Shown here: piece after piece, positions 1 through 5,792 of the stretch | How positions within the stretch are numbered: position 1 is the first letter of the stretch | Layout: each line of letters starts with the position of its first letter | Source of the DNA: Succinivibrionaceae bacterium | GTDB lineage: Bacteria; Pseudomonadota; Gammaproteobacteria; Enterobacterales; Succinivibrionaceae | Assembly (NCBI GenBank): GCA_003477345.1 | Contig: DMTG01000064.1 | Coordinates: 1-6,397, forward strand | Reading direction: 5' to 3' | DNA length: 6,397 bases | Made by a program: the position numbers and the translations under genes | Notes under the pieces: generated by a model | Databases searched by the model: none | What the model saw: the letters and a program-made list of their open reading frames with translations, nothing else | Told to the model about the DNA's origin: nothing

Positions 1-2
1 AA

Positions 3-59
3 GTCCCTGGCTTCAGCCATGGGGAGCTGTCAAAAAAGCTGTTTCTTTCAGACAATTAA
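3..59 (+). other. possible 3' end of an unidentified upstream gene
   Basis: One + frame is open from the window edge to a TAA at 57-59 and would encode 18 residues ending LFLSDN. The TAA would overlap the alr Shine-Dalgarno, an arrangement common where genes abut. A second frame is also open through this stretch to a TGA at 73-75, so the real frame cannot be settled from so little sequence. In many gammaproteobacteria dnaB precedes alr, but nothing here is recognisable as a DnaB C-terminus and I do not claim it. Confidence 0.25.
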
Positions 60-62
60 GGA
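57..62 (+). promoter_or_regulatory. ribosome binding site of alr
   Basis: TAAGGA lies 9 bases upstream of the ATG at 72. It supports that ATG as the alr start. No promoter can be seen in the 71 bases available, so alr may be read from an upstream gene. Confidence 0.7.
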
Positions 63-71
63 TTACAAACA

Positions 72-1160
72 ATGAAAGCCGTAACTGCCTATATTGATAC
101 GGAAGCTTTAATTCACAATCTAAAACATATCAGAAGTTTTGTTCCCAAAGCCAAGATAATTGCCGTAGTAAAGGCTAATGCCTACGGGCATGGACTGTAC
201 CCGATATCCAATGCGCTCACCGATTATGTGGAGGCCTTTGCGGTATCCAGAATATCTGAGGCTTTAAGTCTTAGAAATCAGGGAGTGAGCAAGCCTATAG
301 TGCTTTTAGAGGGATTCTACAATGACTCAGATGTAGAGCTGATTTCCAAATACGATCTGTATACTGCCGTGCACGACACAGCGCAGCTTGAGGCCATCGA
401 AAAGGCCCATATAGAAAAAAAGGTCAATGTCTGGCTGAAGATAGATGTCGGCATGCATCGTCTGGGCGCTAATGATCTCAATGAAATTGCCGCTATCAAA
501 AAACGTCTGGAGCAGTGTGATAATGTCAAAAAGCCGGTCGGCCTGATTTCTCACCTAAGCGTGGCAGACACTCCATCTGAGAACGAATACAATCAGAAAC
601 AGATTGCTTTCTTCTGGCAGGTTGCCAAAGAGCTGAACTTTGAAGGCGATCTGTGCCTTGCCAATTCAGCCGGTATCTATCAGTGGCCACAGGCCCACAC
701 TCCTTGGGTAAGACCCGGCATTATCATGTACGGCATTTCTCCTTTTGAGGACAAGGACGGTGTTGATTTAGGACTTACTCCGGTCATGACTTTGAAAAGC
801 TCTATCATTGCTCTTCACAATATCAAAAAAGGTGACAAGGTCGGTTACGGAGCTGCCTGGATTGCTCCGCGAGATACGGTTCTGGCCATCGTGGCTGCAG
901 GCTATGGCGACGGTTATCCAAGAACCGCGCCTAACGGAACCCCGGTGCTTATAAATGGTCGCATCGTCCCGACCGCAGGCCATGTCTGCATGGACATGAT
1001 GTTCGTGGATTTAGGACCTGATGCCAAAGATAAGCTTGGTGACGAGGTTACCCTGTGGGGCAAGGGACTGCCGGTTGAGAAGATAGCCAGCGCCTGCGGC
1101 ACTATTCCTTATGAGCTCGTGTGCCATGTGATGCCGCGTGTCAGCGTGGAATTTCTGTAG
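72..1160 (+). CDS. alr: alanine racemase (PLP-dependent, fold type III)
   Basis: Interconverts L- and D-alanine in the cytoplasm, supplying D-alanine for the peptidoglycan stem peptide. The 362-residue length is normal for the family. The N-terminal PLP-barrel carries the cofactor lysine K34 in VVKANAYGHG. WLKIDVGMHRLG holds K123, at the position that is often carbamylated, and R130. R214 in VRPGIIMYG is the arginine expected to contact the pyridine nitrogen of PLP. The C-terminal domain has the second catalytic base Y259 in VGYGAAW, and the substrate-carboxylate region CMDMM at 306-310. All key residues are present, so the enzyme should be active. The ATG at 72 has a good Shine-Dalgarno and places K34 as in E. 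coli Alr. A hairpin follows the stop. The catabolic paralogue DadX has the same motifs, but no dadA lies next to the gene, so the biosynthetic Alr is the better call. Confidence 0.95.
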   Translation: MKAVTAYIDTEALIHNLKHIRSFVPKAKIIAVVKANAYGHGLYPISNALTDYVEAFAVSRISEALSLRNQGVSKPIVLLEGFYNDSDVELISKYDLYTAVHDTAQLEAIEKAHIEKKVNVWLKIDVGMHRLGANDLNEIAAIKKRLEQCDNVKKPVGLISHLSVADTPSENEYNQKQIAFFWQVAKELNFEGDLCLANSAGIYQWPQAHTPWVRPGIIMYGISPFEDKDGVDLGLTPVMTLKSSIIALHNIKKGDKVGYGAAWIAPRDTVLAIVAAGYGDGYPRTAPNGTPVLINGRIVPTAGHVCMDMMFVDLGPDAKDKLGDEVTLWGKGLPVEKIASACGTIPYELVCHVMPRVSVEFL

Positions 1161-1172
1161 GCTTAGAAACTA

Positions 1173-1203
1173 AAGGCAGATTTAAAATTTGTGAATCTGC
1201 CTT
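1173..1203 (+). terminator. terminator-like hairpin after alr
   Basis: A perfect 10-bp inverted repeat (AAGGCAGATT at 1173-1182, AATCTGCCTT at 1194-1203) encloses an 11-base loop, starting 12 bases after the alr stop. Its position suits an intrinsic terminator. However, it is followed by GTCCGCC rather than a T-run, so termination may be inefficient or the structure may only protect the mRNA 3' end. Confidence 0.55.
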
Positions 1204-1318
1204 GTCCGCCATTTTCCCAGCATCATAAGCATAATTTTTCTATCTGCAGCAGGACTGTATCTTCGGCTGTCATACTTGGTGCTTCTCTTTTAAATCAGCG
1301 GCACTAATCCAATCTATT
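1204..1318. other. non-coding spacer without recognisable content
   Basis: Between the alr hairpin and the prfB promoter I see no convincing coding frame, RNA gene or repeat. A T5 run at 1235-1239 has no stem in front of it. The only small frame noticed, 16 residues on the minus strand at 1223-1273, has nothing to support it. Confidence 0.5.
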
Positions 1319-1327
1319 TGTTATAAT
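1319..1327 (+). promoter_or_regulatory. extended -10 promoter for prfB-lysS-dapA
   Basis: TGTTATAAT is a perfect extended -10 element (TG, one base, then consensus TATAAT at 1322-1327). No recognisable -35 hexamer lies 16-18 bases upstream, where the sequence reads roughly GCGGCACT. That is the usual trade-off for extended -10 sigma-70 promoters. The expected transcription start is about 1333-1335, giving a leader of about 50 bases before the prfB GTG. A second TATAAT at 1363-1368 has no partner element and would leave almost no leader, so it is the weaker candidate. Confidence 0.6.
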
Positions 1328-1336
1328 AGTCGTTTT

Positions 1337-1359
1337 AAAAAAAAGCAGAAGGTCTGCTT
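1337..1359 (-). terminator. hairpin in prfB leader; intrinsic terminator shape on the minus strand
   Basis: A 7-bp perfect inverted repeat (AAGCAGA at 1343-1349, TCTGCTT at 1353-1359) closes on a 3-base loop. A run of eight A (1337-1344) overlaps its left edge. Read on the minus strand this is a stem followed by a T8 run, the classic shape of an intrinsic terminator, although the stem has only three G-C pairs. On the + strand the hairpin would form at the very 5' end of the prfB mRNA. Both roles are inferred. Confidence 0.4.
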
Positions 1360-1382
1360 ATATATAATTTCCGGAATAAAAA

Positions 1383-2481
1383 GTGTTAGAAACCATATCG
1401 TTAAAGGAAAAAGTTGCAGCTTTAAAAGAGCGTGCTGATGCTTTGAGGGGGTATCTTTGACCTTCAGGGTAAGACAGAACGCCTTGAAGAAGTTGTAGGC
1501 CTGTTAGAAGATCCTGATGTCTGGAATGATCAGGAAAAAGCTCAGGTTCTGGGAAAAGAGCGACAGAGTCTGACCTCCGTCGTGGACAGATTCAGGCAGC
1601 TGTATCAGGGATTTGATGATGTCCTGATGCTTGAAGAACTGGCAAAGGAAGAAGGTGACAAGTCCTCCATGCAGGAAGCCTATGAAGAGGCTGAGAAGCT
1701 TGATGCCACCTTAGTAGCACTTGAGCTTGAGCGCATGTTTTCAAAACCGCATGACGATGCTCCCTGCTATATGGATATTCAGTCAGGTTCAGGCGGTACC
1801 GAAGCTCAGGACTGGGCTGAAATGGTAATGCGCATGTACGTAAAATTCGGCGAAAAGCACGATTTTACAGTAACTGTTACCGAGTGCACCGAGGGCGAAG
1901 TTGCCGGTATCAAGTCCGCAACCGTCAAGTTTGAAGGCGATCATGCCTTTGGCTGGCTGAGAACCGAAACCGGAGTGCACCGTCTGGTGAGAAAATCGCC
2001 TTTTGATTCTAATAACCGCCGTCATACCTCCTTCTGCTCGGCCTATGTATATCCAGAGATTGAAGACAATATAGAAGTGGATATCAATCCTGCGGATCTG
2101 AAGGTTGATGTGTACAGATCGTCAGGCGCCGGCGGACAGCACGTCAATAAGACCGAATCTGCGGTAAGAATTACCCATGTGCCTACCGGCATAGTGGTTA
2201 CTTGCCAGAATGAGCGCTCGCAGTTTCAGAACCGCGATCAGGCCATGAAACAGTTAAGAGCCAAGCTCTATAATCTGGAGCTTTCCAAGCGCATGGCTGA
2301 GCAGCAGGCGCTCGAAGACAGCAAGGCAGATATCGGCTGGGGCAGTCAGATTCGTTCCTATGTGCTCGATGATGCCCGTATAAAAGATTTAAGGACAAAC
2401 GTGGAGAGCCGGGATACTCAGAAGGTACTAAACGGAGATCTCGACATGTTTATTGAAGCAAGTTTAAAGTCAGGGTTATAA
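1383..2481 (+). CDS. prfB: peptide chain release factor 2 (RF2), expressed through a programmed +1 frameshift
   Basis: RF2 recognises UAA and UGA stop codons on the ribosome and triggers peptide release. Translation starts at GTG 1383 (GGA at 1373-1375, 7 bases away), reads 25 codons ending LRGYL, and meets an in-frame TGA at 1458-1460. A +1 shift on CTT resumes at GAC 1459 and runs to TAA 2479-2481. The joined coding parts are 1383-1457 and 1459-2481. The product is 365 residues, exactly the E. coli RF2 length, and the 25-codon leader also matches. Visible motifs are the stop-codon reader SPF at 205-207 and the peptidyl-tRNA hydrolysis motif GGQ at 250-252 in [14 protein letters not shown]252 is the residue normally methylated by PrmC. 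Residue 246, just before the GGQ loop, is serine. An alternative start at ATG 1582 would remove the first 66 residues and is unlikely. The gene probably heads an operon with lysS and dapA. Confidence 0.96.
1446..1461 (+). promoter_or_regulatory. programmed +1 ribosomal frameshift site of prfB
   Basis: AGGGGGTATCTTTGAC contains an internal Shine-Dalgarno-like AGGGGG (1446-1451), a three-base spacer, the slippery codon CTT (1455-1457) and the poor stop context TGA-C (1458-1461). It is identical to the E. coli prfB site as I know it. Low RF2 slows termination at this UGA and favours the shift, so RF2 controls its own synthesis. The downstream reading frame matches RF2 immediately after the shift ([11 protein letters not shown]), which rules out a sequencing error. 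Confidence 0.96.
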
Positions 2482-2493
2482 CCCCAAGTTGTC

Positions 2494-2499
2494 AAAGGA
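2494..2499 (+). promoter_or_regulatory. ribosome binding site of lysS
   Basis: AAAGGA sits 8 bases before the ATG at 2508. It lies within the 26-base prfB-lysS gap, which shows no hairpin or promoter, consistent with one transcript. Confidence 0.7.
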
Positions 2500-2507
2500 A
2501 AAAATAA

Positions 2508-4034
2508 ATGACTAATGAAAAGACCGGTGTAGTGGAGAGTGCTGCCAATGATGAGAAGCAGCAGCGCCGTGAAAAGTTGAATGCTCTGCGTGCTCAGGGA
2601 CAGGCCTATCCTAATGACTATCGTCGCGATGCCTTATCCTGCGATATCAGAGAAAAGTGCCAGGATAAAGATCCAGAAGTGCTCGAGCAGGAGAAAAATG
2701 AATTCTCAATTGCCGGCAGAATGATGACCAGACGTATCATGGGCAAGGCATCCTTTGCTACTCTGCAGGATATGGGCGGAAGAATTCAGATCTACGTATC
2801 CCGTGACGATTTACCGGAAGGCGACTATCAGAACCTGTTCAAGAAGCTGGACCTCGGCGACATCATCGCAGTTAAGGGGCATGCCTTCAAGACCAAGACC
2901 GGTGAGCTTACTCTGCACGTAACCTCTCTGCGTCTGCTGGTAAAGGCATTAAGACCGCTGCCTGAGAAATTCAAGGGACTTACCGATCAGGAAATGCGCT
3001 GCCGTCAGCGTTATCTCGACCTGATTTCCAATGAGGATTCCAGAAGAACCTTTGAAATCCGTACCAAGATTGTGTCATTTATCCGCAAGTACATGAATGA
3101 GCATCGCTTTATGGAAGTTGAAACTCCAATGATGCACACCATTCCAGGCGGAGCCAATGCCAAGCCGTTCGTAACTCACCACAATGCTCTGGATATTGAC
3201 ATGTATCTGAGAATTGCGCCTGAATTATACTTAAAGCGTCTGGTTGTAGGCGGATTTGAGCGCGTATATGAAATCAACCGCAACTTCCGTAACGAGGGCA
3301 TTGATGTGCGCCACAACCCGGAATTCACCATGATAGAGTTCTACATGGCCTATCATGACTATCATGATCTTATCGACTTTACTGAAGATCTCTTCAAGAA
3401 GATGGCGCTTGAGGTTTTAGGTTCCACCAAGATTCATTACGGCAAGGAAGGAGAGCCTGGTCTTGATATCGATTTCTCCAAGCCTTTTGATCGTCTTACC
3501 ATGAAGGAATCCATTGTGAAGTACGGCAACGGCATTACCATGGCAGATCTTGATGATGAGTCCAAGTGTCTGGAACTGTGCAAGAAGCTGCATGTCGAGC
3601 TGATGCCGGGCTGTACCCACGGCAATTACATCGCAGCTCTGTTTGATGAACTGGTAGAAGCCAATCTGCAGCAGCCTACTTTCATTACCAGCTATCCTGC
3701 GGTAATTTCTCCGCTGGCTCGCAGAAGCGATGACAATCCTGAGTATACCGACAGATTCGAATTCTTCATCGGCGGCCGCGAGATGGGCAACGGCTTCTCT
3801 GAGTTAAATGATCCAGATGATCAGGCCGAGCGTTTCCGCATGCAGGCTGAGGCCAAGAAGCACGGCGATGATGAGGCCATGTACTATGATGAAGACTATA
3901 TTACCGCTCTGCAGCATGGTCTGCCTCCTACCGCTGGTGAAGGCATCGGAATTGATCGTACTGTAATGCTGTTTACAAATAGTCATACAATAAGAGATGT
4001 GATCTTATTCCCGACATTAAGACCAAATAACTAA
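2508..4034 (+). CDS. lysS: lysyl-tRNA synthetase, class II
   Basis: Charges tRNA-Lys with lysine using ATP; a cytoplasmic homodimer in the family. The 508 residues match the usual length of about 505. The N-terminal OB-fold anticodon-binding domain spans roughly 65-145 ([23 protein letters not shown]). The catalytic domain shows class II motif 1 around 197-221 (MEVETPMM, then PGGANAKPF). Motif 2 is at 250-279, with FRNEG at 260-264 and [12 protein letters not shown] at 268-279. Motif 3 is at 477-489 ([13 protein letters not shown], invariant R484). The lysine pocket signature [14 protein letters not shown] is at 422-435. All catalytic elements are intact. The gene lies 26 bases after prfB, the arrangement known from E. 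coli and relatives, and 31 bases before dapA. Class I LysK and the EpmA (GenX/PoxA) paralogue, which lacks the OB domain, are excluded by domain content. Confidence 0.97.
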   Translation: MTNEKTGVVESAANDEKQQRREKLNALRAQGQAYPNDYRRDALSCDIREKCQDKDPEVLEQEKNEFSIAGRMMTRRIMGKASFATLQDMGGRIQIYVSRDDLPEGDYQNLFKKLDLGDIIAVKGHAFKTKTGELTLHVTSLRLLVKALRPLPEKFKGLTDQEMRCRQRYLDLISNEDSRRTFEIRTKIVSFIRKYMNEHRFMEVETPMMHTIPGGANAKPFVTHHNALDIDMYLRIAPELYLKRLVVGGFERVYEINRNFRNEGIDVRHNPEFTMIEFYMAYHDYHDLIDFTEDLFKKMALEVLGSTKIHYGKEGEPGLDIDFSKPFDRLTMKESIVKYGNGITMADLDDESKCLELCKKLHVELMPGCTHGNYIAALFDELVEANLQQPTFITSYPAVISPLARRSDDNPEYTDRFEFFIGGREMGNGFSELNDPDDQAERFRMQAEAKKHGDDEAMYYDEDYITALQHGLPPTAGEGIGIDRTVMLFTNSHTIRDVILFPTLRPNN

Positions 4035-4053
4035 AGCATCCTTCAGCTACAAA

Positions 4054-4060
4054 TAAGGAG
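4054..4060 (+). promoter_or_regulatory. strong ribosome binding site of dapA
   Basis: TAAGGAG, a near-perfect anti-Shine-Dalgarno match, lies 5 bases before the ATG at 4066. The 31-base lysS-dapA gap has no terminator-like hairpin, so dapA is probably read with lysS. Confidence 0.75.
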
Positions 4061-4065
4061 TAGAA

Positions 4066-4947
4066 ATGAAAAAGTTTCGCGGTTCTATCGTTGCTCTGGT
4101 AACTCCGTTCAAGGACGGCAAGCTCGATGAGAAATCATTAGAGCGCATGGTTGAGTGGCATATCCAGAATGGAACCAATGCCATTGTTCCAACAGGAACT
4201 ACCGGCGAGTGCCCTACACTTACCCATGAGGAACACATCAGGGTAATCGAGATAGTAGTTCAGGTTGCCGCTGGCCGTATCCCTGTAATGGCAGGTGCCG
4301 GCTCTAACAACCCGGTCGAGGCTGTCTATCTTTCGGTTGCCGCCGAGAAAGCCGGCGCAGACGGTCTTCTGCATGTAGCAGGCTATTACAACCGTCCAAA
4401 TCAGGAAGGTCTGTATGCCCACTTCAAGATGGTTCACGATGAAACTTCTCTGCCTATATTTGTATATAACATTCCAGGAAGAGCAGTGGTGAACGTTCTG
4501 CCTGAGACTCTTGCCAAGCTTTCTAAACTGCCGCGCATTATGGGTGTTAAGGATGCAACCGGCAACCTTGAGCGTCCTTGGGTTGAAAGAATGCTGATTG
4601 ACAAGCCTGATTTTACCTGGCTCTCAGGAGAGGATGCCACTCAGGTCAGCTACAATGTGGCAGGCGGCGTCGGCTGTATTTCGGTTACTGCCAACGTAGC
4701 TCCAGCTCTGGTAGCTAAGGTTCAGAGCCTGTGTGCAGAAAACAAGTACACTGAGGCCAGAGAGCTTCAGGATAAGTTAATGCCTCTGCATAAGCTCATG
4801 TTCAAGGAACCTTCCCCGGGCGCTGCCAAGTATGCCGCTTCGCTTTTAGGTTTGTGCACAGATGAAATCCGTCTGCCGATTTTAAACATCAGCGAAGGCC
4901 TGAAGGCAGAAGTAAAGGCTGCCATGCAGAAGCTGGAATTAATCTAG
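4066..4947 (+). CDS. dapA: 4-hydroxy-tetrahydrodipicolinate synthase
   Basis: Condenses pyruvate with aspartate semialdehyde, the first committed step to diaminopimelate and lysine. It is 293 residues, as usual (292 in E. coli). The TIM-barrel shows GTTGE at 44-48 with T45/T46, the catalytic tyrosine Y134 in VYNIPGR, R139 as the aspartate-semialdehyde-binding arginine, and the Schiff-base lysine K162 in GVKDATGN. Residues matching the E. coli lysine-inhibition site are largely kept (H54, H57, N81, E85, Y107), so feedback by lysine is plausible. Two oddities appear. The usual TPYYN segment reads AGYYN at 105-109. Several blocks (AGAGSNN, SGEDAT, GGVGCISVTANVAP, KYAASLLGLC) resemble alphaproteobacterial DapA more than E. 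coli DapA. Other members of the aldolase superfamily (NanA, KDG aldolase) are less likely, given the complete DapA signature and the lysS neighbour. Probably the last gene of prfB-lysS-dapA. Confidence 0.93.
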   Translation: MKKFRGSIVALVTPFKDGKLDEKSLERMVEWHIQNGTNAIVPTGTTGECPTLTHEEHIRVIEIVVQVAAGRIPVMAGAGSNNPVEAVYLSVAAEKAGADGLLHVAGYYNRPNQEGLYAHFKMVHDETSLPIFVYNIPGRAVVNVLPETLAKLSKLPRIMGVKDATGNLERPWVERMLIDKPDFTWLSGEDATQVSYNVAGGVGCISVTANVAPALVAKVQSLCAENKYTEARELQDKLMPLHKLMFKEPSPGAAKYAASLLGLCTDEIRLPILNISEGLKAEVKAAMQKLELI

Positions 4948-4956
4948 GATATATTC

Positions 4957-5025
4957 TTTAGAAAGTAAGCCATTGCCTGTTACCTGTCCTAAGACAGGCA
5001 AAGCAATGGCTTTATAATTTCTAAG
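4957..5025 (+). terminator. compound hairpin / probable terminator after dapA
   Basis: Three nested inverted repeats share one axis. The outer stem is TTAGAAA 4958-4964 with TTTCTAA 5018-5024. The middle stem is AAGCCATTGC 4967-4976 with GCAATGGCTT 5003-5012. The inner stem is CCTGTC 4983-4988 with GACAGG 4993-4998 on a CTAA loop. An alternative 8-bp stem, TTGCCTGT 4973-4980 with ACAGGCAA 4994-5001, competes with the middle and inner stems. The perfect 10-bp middle stem 19 bases after the dapA stop suggests a terminator, although the tail TATAATTT is not a clean T-run. It is nearly symmetric and could act on either strand. Confidence 0.6.
4991..5018 (+). promoter_or_regulatory. possible trmB promoter overlapping the hairpin
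   Basis: A consensus TATAAT at 5013-5018 has AAGACA (4 of 6 matches to TTGACA) at 4991-4996, with 16-base spacing. Transcription would begin near 5025, about 40 bases before the trmB GTG. The elements sit inside the right arm of the post-dapA hairpin, so the AT-rich tail may serve both as terminator end and as -10. Chance is a real alternative in such AT-rich sequence. Confidence 0.35.
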
Positions 5026-5063
5026 CCAAGTATTAAAAATAACCTTAAGATGAGACACTAAAA

Positions 5064-5792
5064 GTGAGTTTAAACGACAGTATAAAAGGCAGCGGTTCTG
5101 TTTCAAATGCCGCGGCGGAGCATCGCATCAAATCCTTCGTGGTGCGCGCAGGCAGAATGACTGAATCTCAGAAAAGAGCCATTAGCGAGCTAGGTGACAA
5201 GTACCTGATTGACTGCTCCGATCTGAAGCCTATCGATACCCAGGCGGTTTTCGGACGCAGCGCAAGGCTGGTAGTTGAAATAGGCTTTGGCATGGGCGCT
5301 AGCTTTATAGAAATGGCCAGTCATGATCCGTTATCTGACTACCTTGGTATCGAGGTGCATCCTCCGGGGGTAGGTTCCTGCCTTAAACTTATAGAGGAGC
5401 ATGAGCTTACCAATGTCAGAATTGTGCAGTTTGATGCCTTTGAGGTGTTAAAGCACTGTCTGAAACCGCAAAGCGTCGATGTGCTGCAGATTTTCTTCCC
5501 TGATCCGTGGCCTAAAAAGCGTCACGTGAAGCGCCGACTCATAAACTCTGAATTTATTGCAGATCTGGTAAAACCTGTGCTGAAAAAAGGCGGCGAGATC
5601 AGAATGGCCACCGACTGGGAGGACTATGCCGAGCAGATGCTGGAGGTGATGTCCAGCGCTGAAGGTTTCAGCAATACTGCAGCGGATGGTAAATATATAC
5701 CGCGCCCTGACTGGCGCCCTCTTACTAAATTTGAAAAAAGAGGCGAAAGTCTGGGACACGGCGTGTGGGATTTGGTGTTCAAACGTGACTGA
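5064..5792 (+). CDS. trmB: tRNA (guanine-N7-)-methyltransferase
   Basis: Methylates G46 in the variable loop of many tRNAs at N7, with S-adenosylmethionine as donor, in the cytoplasm. It is 242 residues (239 in E. coli). The Rossmann-type SAM site is VEIGFGMGAS at 71-80, followed by GIEVH with the acidic E97. The family motif FFPDPWPKKRH is at 144-154 with D147. MATDW at 181-185, YIPRPDWRP at 211-219, TKFEKRG at 221-227 and LGHGVWDL at 230-237 complete the TrmB signature. The GTG start at 5064 leaves 21 residues before IKSFVVRAGRMT, close to the E. coli arrangement. An ATG at 5050 stops after three codons. The Shine-Dalgarno is weak (AAGATGAGA at 5046-5054). The 3' end overlaps the next gene by 8 bases, suggesting coupled translation. 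Confidence 0.95.
   Translation: MSLNDSIKGSGSVSNAAAEHRIKSFVVRAGRMTESQKRAISELGDKYLIDCSDLKPIDTQAVFGRSARLVVEIGFGMGASFIEMASHDPLSDYLGIEVHPPGVGSCLKLIEEHELTNVRIVQFDAFEVLKHCLKPQSVDVLQIFFPDPWPKKRHVKRRLINSEFIADLVKPVLKKGGEIRMATDWEDYAEQMLEVMSSAEGFSNTAADGKYIPRPDWRPLTKFEKRGESLGHGVWDLVFKRD

Noticed and set aside
30..48. Direct repeat AGCTGT around an A-run upstream of alr as a regulatory site
   Set aside because: A short repeat with no symmetry or known operator resemblance, probably inside the end of an upstream coding region.
1235..1239. T5 run as an intrinsic terminator
   Set aside because: No inverted repeat lies directly in front of it.
1223..1273. 16-residue open frame on the minus strand in the alr-prfB spacer
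   Set aside because: Too short, no good Shine-Dalgarno, no recognisable product, and no promoter that can be defended.
1323..1330. Minus-strand promoter at the near-palindromic TATAATA
   Set aside because: The reverse reading gives only a weak -10, with no extended TG and no credible -35, and no minus-strand gene lies beyond it.
1458..1460. prfB broken by a premature stop or sequencing error
   Set aside because: The TGA sits at codon 26 in the exact known frameshift context, and RF2 homology continues directly in the +1 frame.
1582..2481. A shorter RF2 starting at ATG 1582
   Set aside because: Homology to the RF2 N-terminus extends upstream through 1459 and across the frameshift; this ATG would remove 66 residues and has no convincing Shine-Dalgarno.
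4035..4065. Lysine riboswitch or attenuator before dapA
   Set aside because: The gap is only 31 bases and holds no hairpin or lysine-rich leader peptide; the L-box aptamer is far longer.
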